Below, one piece after another: positions 34,427 through 44,409 of a DNA stretch of 64,000 bases. Both the position numbers and the translations under genes were made by a program. Location: NCBI GenBank assembly GCA_023105745.1, contig JALGQZ010000012.1, positions 42,711,852 through 42,775,851 of the forward strand, given 5' to 3'. Positions within the stretch are counted from its first letter, which is position 1; each line of letters opens with the position of its first letter. The notes beneath the pieces were generated by a model. The model did not search any database. It was not told where the DNA came from and was given only the letters and a program-made list of their open reading frames with translations. Source of the DNA: Austropuccinia psidii. Lineage: Eukaryota > Basidiomycota > Pucciniomycetes > Pucciniales > Sphaerophragmiaceae.

Positions 34427-35492
34427 GTTTGATGATGTCAAAGGCTTGGCAGAAGCCCAAAATTCGTGTATTTTATTAGTTTTAATTATGAACTGATAGT
34501 ACTCACTAATTTTATCACTCCTATGACTGTTAAACTTAATTTAAGGTTACAGTGAGTGATCATAAATGATCAAATTAAGCTCAACCTTTGATCCTTAATA
34601 ACCTTTAAGATTTACACACTACAGCCATTCAGAGAGTGAATTCTTATAGCTTGACATAACCTTATTATGCTGTCCAGAGAATTTTATTACATCATCAAAA
34701 CTTCATTTTTGATGATTTTTCTTGTAACTCATCTTTTCTGTCAAAATTTAATAGTTTAAACTTCAAACTATGATTTCAAGGGGTTATACCTTGAATATTA
34801 TAATAGAAAAAACATCATTCTTCACGAATGAGCTAGTAGAATCCAACTGTCCACTTTTTTTTAAGTTTGGACCACTTTCACAACAAAGTGGTCAACAGCT
34901 CTGTTGATTTTAATCAATAATTCCTTACAGGTTTTAACCTTGTTTATAACATGTGAAATAAACTTCATTTCTGTATTCCTACAGTAATTACATGATGACT
35001 TTATATTTGGTTCATCACTCTATTGTGCATAATTTAAGAGATATTAGCTAAACTCCTTGAATATATGCGTTGACCAAAAAAGTGCATATATTCAGGTTAA
35101 TTCCTTAAGTATTGATTTTGAAGCTTAGCTTCTTAATCCTTTTATATGTGGATCTTTATGAAGAGTCCACTGGTACAATTTATTTCACATGTTGTTTCAT
35201 TGGTTTTTGAAATAAATAAGGATTTGTGTATTTTATAAGGTATTATTACTTATAACTTATTAAATATTGACTTTACAGATATGCCATAAAAATGGCATAT
35301 GTGTATTTTACCAGGGGGGATCCAATGGTATAATTTATTTCACATGTTCATTCATTGTTTTTAAGTTAAACCAAGTTTTATGCCAATTTATGGTATTTTT
35401 GTATTTTTAAAGGTACTTATTTTTAATGTATAATTATATTAAATATTTCTTGTGACCTTTTTGGGTATGTGGTCATATCTCAAAGGTTCACA

Positions 35493-35511
35493 TTCCCTAC
35501 CAGCAAAAAAG
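35493..35511 (-). other. Polypurine tract region of element B
   Basis: The minus strand reads TTTTTTGCTGGTAGGGAA directly before the 3' LTR. The purine run is short (GGTAGGGAA), but its position and its matching C copy (44288-44300) support the assignment. Confidence 0.5.
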
Positions 35512-35634
35512 ATTTTACCACAATCTGGTATATGTAATTAGGGTATCATCCACTGTCCTAACTCTTCAATAGACTTTGTTAGTCTTGAAGCTCAATAATG
35601 CTTAACTTTCTTATTTTTCAGGCTTTCTTTTGTG

Positions 35635-35765
35635 TCTGAATCTTCTTAGTAGTTTATCAGCATTTGTTATATCTTTCTCAAGGAGCCATTCATCTTATTG
35701 AGTTGAATTTCTATACCTTACAAGGTATTCTCTTTCTTTTTTGTTTCTTGTCCTTCTTTCTTTAA
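35635..35765 (-). pseudogene. Chromodomain-like tail of element B pol
   Basis: After the stop that ends the 431-codon integrase frame (35794), the same frame continues with KEREYLVRYRNSTQ, a stop, DEWLLEKDITNADKLLRRF. This is the chromodomain-like pattern also seen in A (21780-21905) and C (about 44410-44545, where it reads REYLVRYRNPTQEG). In chromoviruses such a domain targets integration to heterochromatin. Confidence 0.55.
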
Positions 35766-35793
35766 GGACTTTTACTATTTTCTTTTCCTCTTC

Positions 35794-37089
35794 TTATTCC
35801 AAGGGGGGAATTTCAAGTGGGGGTTTATTTCTTAGGGGAAATAACTCCTTGTCACTTGAGCTGTAAGGTTTTATTAGACTTACAGGGAAAGTTGGTTGTT
35901 TGTTCATTAGTTCACCTGTGAGTTCCAATTGCACAGCATTGGGTCCATGAAGTGCTTTTATCATAAATGGTCCTGCAAAGGAATCTTTTAATTTATTTGG
36001 GCCTCTTATGTTATTGAAATTAAGGGTTGATACTAGGACCAAGTCTCCTATTTTTAAATGAGGTGGCTTATGAATTTTATCCCATCTTTCTTTTGCATAT
36101 TTGAAAGAATCTTGCATACATCTGTTTGCATGGTGTCTTGCCTTATCAAGCATTATCTTAAAACTGCTTGCTGTTGGGTGTATATCCACTAAGTCCTTTT
36201 TCAGGGTATCATAAGGAAGTCTTGGATTCCAACCTTTTTCTAGCATTGCTGGTGTTTTGCCAGTAGAAGAATGGATTGGTCTCTTATATGCCAGCTCAAG
36301 AGCTGGTATTAGTGTACACCGATCATGGGTAAAACCATAAGAGTGTTTGAATTCTAGCCCATAAGCACAGAATCTTCTGATCATGTCCTCTAAGGTCTGT
36401 ATCATTCTTTCTGCTAAACCACCATTTTGGGGATGGTAAGCTGTTGAGAATGATAACTTTGTCCCAAACAAGCTATGGAGATTTGTCCATAATGCTGAAG
36501 TGAACTTTGGGTCTCTGTCAATTATAATATTTTGGAATAAGCCTGTATGGCTAATAACTTTATTCCATATCATTATGAGAGTGTCCATAGCTGTGTCATC
36601 CTTATGACATGGTAGGAACATGGGAGTTTTGCTATACCTGTCAACCAATACTAGGCATGCATTATAGCTCCTGTCTCCTCCTGGAGGTAGTGCTGTTACC
36701 CAATCCATATGAACTATTTCCCATGGGGATTTTGGTTCTTGTATTTGGATCATCATTCCAAATTTCTTTCCTGTGGCTCTGTTGGCTTTTTGACATCTGT
36801 CACAGGTTTGGCAGTACTCTGCAACATCTTTCTTCCAATTTGGCCACCAAGAGCAGGTTTTCACCCTCTCTAGTGTCCTATCCTCGGAGAGATGTCCAGA
36901 TGCAACACTATCATGACACTCATGTAAAATAGTGTCTATTAGTGTTCTATCTGTTAAGGCCATAACACATGTGTGTTTTTTTCTATGGTAAAGGATTCCA
37001 TCAAGGAGGTGGAATCTTCCTTCATCATATGCCTTTTTCCATGTTTCATCTAGTTTTGATGAAAGTGATGGGTCTTTGCAGTCTTTCAT
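35794..37089 (-). pseudogene. Integrase of element B (431-codon open frame)
   Basis: The longest intact enzyme frame in the window. HHCC zinc domain at about residues 49-95: LHECHDSVASGH and YCQTCDRCQKANRA. DDE core: VHMDWVTALPPGGD, then IDRDPKFTSALWTNL, then AYHPQNGGLAERMIQTLEDM, all three acidic residues kept. The C-terminal module has IGDLVLVSTLNFNN and FAGPFMIKALHGPNAVQLEL (GPF/Y-type). The frame is open further upstream, to about 37280, continuing from RNase H. Taken alone it could encode an integrase; within the element it lies downstream of frameshifts, so I call it part of a pseudogene. Confidence 0.9.
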
Positions 37090-37187
37090 TAGAAGTTGGC
37101 TTAAGATATGGCAATTTTTGTCTATCTTATAGCTTTCTTTAGCTTGGTTAAAGAATTCTGTGCCAATGTCTGTAACACATATTCCTT

Positions 37188-37748
37188 CTATATGGTGTTC
37201 TTCTTGTGGTACCCATGCTGGATTGTCAGGGGTATTTGCCAGAGCCCATCTGCTAAGACCATCTGAATTTTTATGAATATTCCAGATTTATGAACAATAT
37301 TCATATTTCCTCTATATTCTTTGATAGCAATTTGCCATCTCAGCATATGTCTATTTGGAGTATTCATATTTAATAGAAAGTTTACAGCATTAAAGTCTGC
37401 AATCACATCAAATACTATTCCATCCAAGTAGTAATGTAATTTTTCTAAAGCCCACACTAAGCAGAGGCATTCCATTTGGCTTGCTCCATATCTTGCTTCT
37501 GTTGGTTTTATCTTTCTTGAAATAAAACAAATTGGTCCTTCCACTGGTTTATCATTGATAATTTGTGTCTGGTGTAGTGCAGCACCCAGTCCTTCTCCAC
37601 AAGCATCAGTGTAAAGTTTGAAGGGTAGTTTCCAATCTGGCATTAGAAGAAATGGGGCATTTGTTAAGGAATTTTTTAATTCTTCATATGCCTTGACTCT
37701 TTCTTCTGTCATTTCATAGACTTTTTGTTGGTTACATAGCTTACACAA
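37188..37748 (-). pseudogene. RNase H of element B
   Basis: [20 protein letters not shown] (first aspartate), [20 protein letters not shown] (glutamate), [13 protein letters not shown] (aspartate) and [20 protein letters not shown] are all legible. Near 37287 a one-base deletion shifts the frame, so the expected ADGLSRW end appears scrambled; the correct continuation runs on in the frame of the integrase. The domain would degrade template RNA. Confidence 0.88.
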
Positions 37749-37814
37749 GGATTTAGCAATTTTTGCAAAGTCCTTTATATGCTGTCTATAGTAACCAGCA
37801 AATCCTAGAAATGA

Positions 37815-38650
37815 TTAAATTTCTTTTTTGGTTTGGGGAATTGGTTTAAGTAGTACTACTGCTACTTTATTCTTGTCTATGCCTAGACTAAGTCCAGATA
37901 CAACATGTCCTAGTGCTTTCAATTCACTGTATGCAAAATGACACTTTTTCAAGGAAATTTTCATATTCACTTGTACTATTTTTTGTAGTACCCTTTCTAG
38001 TCTTGTACGGTGATTTTCCCAAGTTTCTGAGCAAACTATGATATCATCAATATAGATAATTAACCATCCTTCTGATAATTCTTCAAGAAATATGGTATTC
38101 ATCATTCTTTGATAATGGGAAGGTGCATTTTTCATACCAAATGGCATCCTTAAGTATTCACAAATTCCACAGTGGACTATTCTCCCCAGTAGTTTTTTGG
38201 CATTGTCTTTTAAGACATTTGATGAAAACCCTTTAAGGCATCCATGGCTGTGATGAACTTAGCTTGTGACAATTGTGTAAATGTCTCATGGATCCTGGGT
38301 ATTGGATACCTGTCTGGAATGGTATAGGTGTTCAGGGCTCTGAAGTCTCCTACCATCCTTGATTTTCCATTATGCCAAGTTATAATGACAGGTGTAGTGA
38401 CTTCTACCTGTTCATCATGTCCTACCTTTCTTAATACTCCAAGGTCCATTAATTCTTGAATTTGTACCTCTAAGGCTTCTCTAGCCCTTGGACTAGCTGG
38501 GTAAGCAGGTCTCGTTAGTAAAGGTGGGTAAGGTTTTTCCACATTAAGAATTATATCCACTTCATGTTGAATTATGGCACCTAGTGGCTTTTGGTCAGTG
38601 GCAAAGGCATTTTTGTACTTAAATAAGAGGTCAATCAATTTTTCTTTCAT
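37815..38650 (-). pseudogene. Reverse transcriptase of element B
   Basis: Two frames. 38210-38650: HEVDIILNVEKPYPPLLTRP, then TTPVIITWHNGKSRMVGDFR, RYPIPRIHETFTQLSQAKF and MDALKGFHQ. 37815-38147: MPFGMKNAPSHYQRMMNTIF, catalytic box IIYIDDIIVCSET intact, then LKALGHVVSG. The two are separated by a one-base deletion in an A-run near 38217-38220 (element C has four T on the plus strand where B has three). A TAA stop near 37812-37814 ends the second frame, just before the [13 protein letters not shown] motif that joins RT to RNase H. Confidence 0.92.
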
Positions 38651-38721
38651 TTTTTTGTTAATTCTTGATTAGAATCTGCCTCTTTAAGTTGTTCAGATAT
38701 AAAAAGTTCCTTTTCTGAAAT

Positions 38722-40860
38722 TTATTCTTCATTCTTAATAACTGTGATTTGTTTTTTGTTATTTAAGAAGCCAAACTTTTGTCTTTTGTTGTCTCCTATG
38801 GTAAAATATCTATCCTTTTGGTTAGAGATATCTATACCATAAATTGATAAGTAGTCTTTCCCAAGTATGAAGTGATTACTAGTAAAGTTGTCCATTACTA
38901 CAAACTCTACTTTAATTCTGACACATTGTGAGGGATGAGGAAAAATTAGTGTTAAATCAATTATTCCAAGGGGCTTCATGCTCTCACTTGCACTACTAAA
39001 TTTGACACCTTGTATTGGCATAAGTTTTTCTTGCCAGTCTGGGACAATGGTTTTTAAATAACTTTTACCAACACAGGTGCAATATGCTCCTGTATCTAAG
39101 TTAACTTTTCCTTCTTGATTATCAACTATAACAATACTTATACTTGATTTTCCAGCTGTATATCCCATTCCTCTTGCAGGTTTGGTTCTATACATTTTGG
39201 CATCTTGTATGTTTGTTAAGTTTGTGTCAGATGTACCAACTTGTGGTAAGTTTGAGTTAACATCCAGTACTTCATAAATTATATCAATATTATTAATTTG
39301 TGCATTAATTATATTGATTTCATCACTTTCAGAACTTTCTGATTCTTCTGTCTCTTTTTCAGAGTCAGATTCCTCTTCTTTGTCATTGTGGTTTTCTGCT
39401 TCCACAATTTCATTAATCTTTGCCTTTTTAAGGCAATTATTGGCTAAGTGTCCAATACCTCCACATTTATGGCATTTTCTTTGCTCATTATTGTTGGATG
39501 TATTGGGTTTGAAGGATTCTTTTGATTTATCTTTTTTGATAAATGGTTTATTTGGGCTTTTAATGTCCAATTTCTTCCAAGTCCTGCCAATTTTTGTTCT
39601 TGTCTCTATGTCTTCTATTGCATTAATGTACTCTTCTGTGGAGCATGGTTCTATACACCTGCTTCTTAGGGCATGTTCTAGCTCTCCTCCACATTTCTTG
39701 AGTATTTTCATATGCACCATTTTTTGTGACATTTCTGGGTATAATGCATTAAGACTTTCAACTTGTTTCAAGAAATAAATTAAAGGTTTGTCTTTGTCTG
39801 GGTCAAAGTAGGAATTTTCAAATGCATTTTCTATTTTGTACCTCCAGGAATCATTAGCCCACTTGGTGATTATTTCTTGTTTCCACCAAGACCAGGTATT
39901 TTTGCCATTTGTTTGTCTTATGCCATAATACCATCTTTTTGCAGATTTCTCAAACAGTGAGTGTAATCTTGCAGTGATCAATTCAGCTGGTATGGCATAA
40001 TCTTCTTGTAACATGTCAATTGTTTTAATGAATGACATATGGTCATATTCACCTTCTCCTGTGAATGTTGGCCATTCTTTTAATTGAGGTGCTTCCTTCA
40101 TTAAGAGTTGGTTATTGTCTTGGTGACTTAAGTCTGTTATGAATGGATTTTTTAATTCCTCTTTTGGCTTAACAGGGATTCTTAAGTGAGAAAATGGAGT
40201 TGATAACTTTGGAATATTTGAGTTAGCCTCATTAATTTTATCCATTTTTTCAGTGATAAACCTTATTTCACTTTGAATATCATCTTTCAGGTGCATTCTT
40301 GCTTCATCACTTTTTTCCACATGGTCTAAAAGTAATTTCTGATTTGATGCAGTCTTTTCTTCAAATTTTTCTACAGAAATACTTAATTTGTTCAATTTTT
40401 CTGTAATATTATCAATACTAACATCATAATTTATTGTCAAAGTTCTATCTTTGATATCTTTTACGTATTTATACAGTTCTTGTTGTCCTTGTATCAATTT
40501 TTGAGTATTGTCAATTAAAACTTTTGGTTTATTATTTTCAACCATAAATTTAATGTTGTCAATTTTCTTTTTATTTTGTACAACAATTTTTGTCAAAGAT
40601 GATAAGCTATTATTTATTTCTTGTAAAAATAATAAACTATTTTTAATGTCTTTAAGAAGTAAAATACTGTCTGTACGCTCTGTTAAAGTATTTACAACAT
40701 CAGGAGATAAGGTTATTTCTTTGGGAAATGGGGTTGTCTCATTCTTTGTTCCTCCTTGTCTTTGAAATCCATCAAAGTTCTGGCCATGTTGAAGACATTG
40801 TCCATGGCATCTTTTTGAATTTTTGGAATACTGTAGCTTGGGGAATATGGTTTCCTCCAA
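38722..40860 (-). CDS. Gag-protease of element B (712-codon open frame)
   Basis: Residues 1-200 are a coiled-coil-like region rich in N, K, I and L. Residues 240-400 are the capsid core (WPTFTGEGEYDHMSFIKTID, RWYYGIRQTNGKNTWSWWKQ, ITKWANDSWRYKIENAFEN). The CCHC knuckle CHKCGGIGHLANNC is near 461-474, an acidic linker follows, and the retropepsin motif LDTGAYCTCVGKSYL is near 585-600 with NFTSNHFILGKDYLSIYG further on. The catalytic DTG is intact. It would form the particle and cut the polyprotein. The true start is upstream at 41406: a single nonsense codon at 40864-40866 (a GAA codon in element C) separates the two frames. It is the longest open frame in the window. Confidence 0.88.
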   Translation of the reverse strand: MEETIFPKLQYSKNSKRCHGQCLQHGQNFDGFQRQGGTKNETTPFPKEITLSPDVVNTLTERTDSILLLKDIKNSLLFLQEINNSLSSLTKIVVQNKKKIDNIKFMVENNKPKVLIDNTQKLIQGQQELYKYVKDIKDRTLTINYDVSIDNITEKLNKLSISVEKFEEKTASNQKLLLDHVEKSDEARMHLKDDIQSEIRFITEKMDKINEANSNIPKLSTPFSHLRIPVKPKEELKNPFITDLSHQDNNQLLMKEAPQLKEWPTFTGEGEYDHMSFIKTIDMLQEDYAIPAELITARLHSLFEKSAKRWYYGIRQTNGKNTWSWWKQEIITKWANDSWRYKIENAFENSYFDPDKDKPLIYFLKQVESLNALYPEMSQKMVHMKILKKCGGELEHALRSRCIEPCSTEEYINAIEDIETRTKIGRTWKKLDIKSPNKPFIKKDKSKESFKPNTSNNNEQRKCHKCGGIGHLANNCLKKAKINEIVEAENHNDKEEESDSEKETEESESSESDEINIINAQINNIDIIYEVLDVNSNLPQVGTSDTNLTNIQDAKMYRTKPARGMGYTAGKSSISIVIVDNQEGKVNLDTGAYCTCVGKSYLKTIVPDWQEKLMPIQGVKFSSASESMKPLGIIDLTLIFPHPSQCVRIKVEFVVMDNFTSNHFILGKDYLSIYGIDISNQKDRYFTIGDNKRQKFGFLNNKKQITVIKNEE

Positions 40861-40866
40861 TTTTTT

Positions 40867-41406
40867 TTATTGTTCTTCTTCCCTTCTTGGGGAAGTGGGT
40901 TGACTTGGGGCTTGCTGGTAGAAGCTACTGGGGCTTCTTCCTTGGTTGCCTCCTTCTTTTTGGCATGATACTCCTTGATCTTTTTGATTTGAGGTTTGGA
41001 TTATAGTGGATTCCATCCATTGGAGTATCTCACTATTTCCTCCTCTTTGAGGAACTTCTTTAGGATGTGCCAGGAGTTCATCACTCCTTGGTGTATTTGG
41101 GGCAACATTTCCCAATCCTTGTCCTTGTAAGCTGTGTAGTACTGTTTGTATTGGCTCATTTAAATGTCTATTTGAGCCCTCTGAATGTGATTTGTACCTA
41201 TTTGAGTTACTCATACTTAGTTCCAATTCAGGTTCAGATATCATGGGCATTTCTGGGACTTGCCTTTGGGATAAGGCACTTCCTTGTTTGGATTCTGTTC
41301 CACTGGGGATATTGCCCTTCCTTTTCCCTTTTGAGGAATCAATTTTACCTCTGAGTCCAGCTCCATCTGATTGGATGGAGTATTGGGAGCCTCTTCTGGT
41401 AGTCAT
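40867..41406 (-). pseudogene. N-terminal part of gag of element B
   Basis: 179 codons, starting MTTRRGSQYSIQSDGAG; the counterpart in element C starts at 54070 with MTTRRGSQYSLQSHGC. It is polar, disordered-looking and rich in S, P, Q and E. It ends at the nonsense codon 40864-40866, after which the same frame continues as the 712-codon gag-protease. Confidence 0.85.
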
Positions 41407-41482
41407 ATTATGAGAAAAATAAGAAGTAAGAGGATTTTAGAACAGAAATACTCTTATGGCAATTTATAATTGAGGTACTCAC

Positions 41483-41632
41483 CTGCATAGTCCTGAATAG
41501 TGGGTCCTGGAAAGTCCAATTTCTTGGCTTTCTTTTTCTTAGCAATTATTGGTGTTGGGGAACTTTGACAAGTTTCTTCCACCAATCTTTCAACAGTGGT
41601 TTGGTTGTCCTCTGTTGGGTTGTCTTCAAACA
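41483..41632 (-). other. Candidate leader exon ahead of gag in element B
   Basis: 150 bp on the minus strand, bounded by an acceptor TTTGTCTCTTTTAG and a donor CAG|GTGAGT. The frame is open throughout (VFEDNPTEDNQTTVERLVEE ... KKKKAKKLDFPGPTIQDYAG). Element C has the same exon at about 54152-54296 with acceptor TTGTCCTTTTGTAG and donor AAG|GTGAGT, and a similar protein. It may be the first part of gag, joined by splicing. Confidence 0.5.
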
Positions 41633-42130
41633 CTAAAAGAGACAAATAAATATAAGTCTTTTATATAAAAGTGTTATTTTTTGGTAAGATATGGCAGTTT
41701 TCCACGTAAGAATTGCTTTTCTATCTTTTTTTTATAAAAAAAAAAGAAAATAATTAAAGAAATGAAATTAAAATGAATAAAATAACTTTTTTATTGGTTT
41801 TTGATATTTTTATTATTTTTTATGTTTTTATTTTTAAAGAATAAAATAAAAATGAATATGATTATTTTTAAAAAATTAATTTATAATATAAAATTATTTG
41901 TAATTTAGAAAATATCTTTTTCAATCACTAGAGTCACTCAAAGAAAGTTTTTGCAAGTCTAAGGATGTGAAAAACCACATGTAAGACAGTACAATTGCTT
42001 TCCAAATGCCTCAATAGCTTTTAAAATCAATAAAATATAAAATTATTATATAATTTTATGATTATAAGTATAATTTATTATTGTATAAGCCCAATTAGAA
42101 TATTTTTAAAGGTCTTGTAGAGTAAATATT
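41633..42130 (-). other. 5' untranslated leader of element B
   Basis: AT-rich sequence between the PBS and the leader exon. No gene. A block near 41936-42012 (GAGTCACTCAAAGAAAG to CAATAGCTTTTAAAAT) is almost identical in element C (54566-54663), so it is conserved leader sequence. Confidence 0.5.
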
Positions 42131-42146
42131 CCCGTCCAGGCCCCCA
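42131..42146 (-). other. Primer-binding site of element B
   Basis: Minus strand TGGGGGCCTGGACGGG, 2 nt from the LTR end at 42149. Same position and start as in A and C. Confidence 0.65.
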
Positions 42147-42148
42147 AA

Positions 42149-44101
42149 TCTAAGGTTTGACTATGAAACAATAAGTAAAAATTACTAATATTTTACTTAT
42201 TATACTATGAATGTCCTTATAAATGAAATAAATAAGATAAAAATAATCATAATAATAAAGAATTATTATAATTATGTCGTAAAATAATTATATTATTAAT
42301 AAAATATGATAATATAATTTATATTATAAAATATAATATAATAAAATAAATATATTAATATATTCAAAGGCACTTTATTATTGTTACAAACAAATAATAC
42401 AGGCGTAAAAAATTGTTTTTTATTAATAAAAAACAATTAATAACAATAATATTACCAATATTAAAGTTATAAATTAATATAAATACTATTCATATTAATT
42501 GAAGAATTATTAAAAGAATAATAGAGAGAAAATAACCTACTTTTATTACTTAATATAATAATTTTGGGATATTTTACGCCAAATAATGTAAATAAAACTT
42601 ATCCAAATTGTATTTACAATAAAAATAGAGAAAATTACAAATATTCTTGATTTTTACTTGGAAATGAGATTTTAGAGAGATTTTTAACAAAAACAATTAA
42701 ATAAATGATTTAATCACGTCAAAATTGATTATTATAATAAGATGATCTTTGGTCTTTGATAATATAAAAGTTTTATATCTAAAGAATAAAGAAATTACCT
42801 TCTTATTGTATTGATTTAATGTTTTTGATGCATCTGAGGGGAAAACAGAGTAAAAAAGAGCTTCATTTATAGTAAATACCTCCCTCCTAGAGTCCAACAG
42901 GCTTCTAGTAGACGTGTACTAATCATATCCACTGGGATTGATCAATATTCTAAGGTTTGGTGATGATTACATCATGATCAAACCATATTACATCATTATT
43001 ATGCCATTATTTAGAGTTATCACTATAACTCTAAGTTTGATGATGTCAAAGGCTTGGCAGAACCCCAAAATTCGTGTATTTTTTTAGTTTTAATCATACA
43101 CTAATAGTATTAACTAATTCTATCACTCCTATGACTGTTAAACTTAATTTAAGGTTACAGTGAGTGATCATAAATGATCAAATTAAGCTCAAACTTTGAT
43201 CCTTAATAACCTTTAAGATTTACACGCTAAAGCCATTCAGAGAGTTAATTATAATAGCTTGACATAACCTTATTATGCTGTCAAGAGAATTTTATTACAT
43301 CATCAAAACTCTATTTTTGATGATTTTTCTTGTAATTCATCTTTTCTGTCGAAATTTAATATTTTAAGCTTCAAACTATGATTTAAAGGGGTTATACCTT
43401 GAATATTATAATAGAAAAAACATCATTCTTTACAAATGAGCTAGTAGAATCCAACTGTCCACTTTTTTTTAAGTTTGGACCACTTTCACAACAAAGTGGT
43501 CAACAGCTCTGTTGATTTTAATCAATAATTCCTTACAGGTTTTAACCTTGTTTATAAAATGTAAAATAAACTTCATTTCTGTATTCCTACAGTAATTACG
43601 TGATGAATTTATATTTGGTTCATCACTCTATCATGCATAATTCAAGAGATATTAGCTAAAATCCTTGAATATATGCGTTGACCAAAAAAGTGCATATATT
43701 CAGGTTAATTCCTTAAGTATTGATTTTGAAGCTTAGCTTCTTAATCCTTTTATATGTGGATCTTTATGAAGAGTCCACTGGTACCATTTATTTCACATGT
43801 TGCTTCATTGGTTTTTGAAATGAATAAGGATTTGTGTATTTTATAAGGTATTATTACTTATAACTTATTAAATATTGACTTTACAGATATGCCATAAAAA
43901 TGGTATATGTGTATTTTACCAGGGGGAATCCAATGGTATAATTTATTTTACATGTTTATACATTGGTTTTTAATTTAAACCAAGTTTTATGCCAATTTAT
44001 GGTATTTTTGTAATTTTAAAGGTACTTATTTTTAATGTATAATTATATTAAATATTTCTTGTGACCTTTTTGGGTATTTGGTCATATCTCAAAGGTTCAA
44101 A
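42149..44101 (-). repeat. 5' LTR of element B
   Basis: 1953 bp, near-identical to 33527-35492. Terminal TG has become TC and the final CACA is CAAA, so both ends carry point changes. U5 hairpin 42169-42180 with 42191-42201; U3 hairpin 43011-43034. The frame at 42697-42897 is the counterpart of 33966-34337 in the other LTR, not a gene. Confidence 0.95.
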
Positions 44102-44287
44102 ATTTATGTGTGTTTTATCATGAGGTATCTAATTGTGTAATTTATTTTAAATGTTTCCTAATAAGATTCTCAGTTAATTAAGTATTTATTCCTATAGATG
44201 GAATTTTCACTTATATTAAGATAAATAATTTTTGCAAAATTTCTTTGTTACCTTTTTGGGAGCGTGGATATATCTCAAATTTTCACA
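44102..44287 (-). repeat. 3' LTR of element C, second part
   Basis: Starts with the duplicated ATTTA and continues TGTGTGTTTTATCATGAGG, matching GTGTATTTTACCAGGGGG at the corresponding place in the B LTR. It ends TTTTCACA at 44287, followed by the PPT (44288-44300). Confidence 0.85.
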
Positions 44288-44409
44288 TTTACTACCACTG
44301 AAAAGCATTGGACCACAATCTGATATAGTTAATTAGGTTATCATCCACTGTCCTACCTCTTAATTACACTTTGTTAGTCTTGAGGCTCAATAATCCTTAA
44401 ATATTTTAT

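Larger units (their letters stand above)
33527..35492 (-). repeat. 3' LTR of element B
   Basis: 1966 bp, TGTAAGG...GGTTCACA. U5 hairpin CAATAAGTAAAA (33547-33558) with TTTTACTTATTG (33569-33580), a perfect 12-bp stem. U3 hairpin at 34403-34426. TATA box (minus TATAAATA) at 34256-34263. The frame at 33966-34337 inside it is not a gene; it is part of the LTR. Confidence 0.95.
33527..44101 (-). mobile_element. Ty3/Gypsy element B, complete, few lesions
   Basis: 10.6 kb on the minus strand, inserted in the 3' LTR of element C with perfect target duplication ATTTA (33522-33526 and 44102-44106). LTRs 33527-35492 and 42149-44101 are nearly identical apart from scattered changes and a small deletion near 42352. 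PBS 42131-42146, PPT 35493-35511. The gag-pro-pol frame is broken by about three one-base deletions and a few nonsense changes, the least decayed of the elements here. Confidence 0.95.

Noticed and set aside
38640..38725. Run of seven A before TGA in element B, which looks like a -1 programmed frameshift site between protease and RT
   Set aside because: Element C has one more base here and the two frames are in phase, so B simply carries a one-base deletion.
39314..39778. 154-codon frame on the plus strand
   Set aside because: Antisense shadow of the gag-protease frame of element B; the same happens at 51849-52379 in C.
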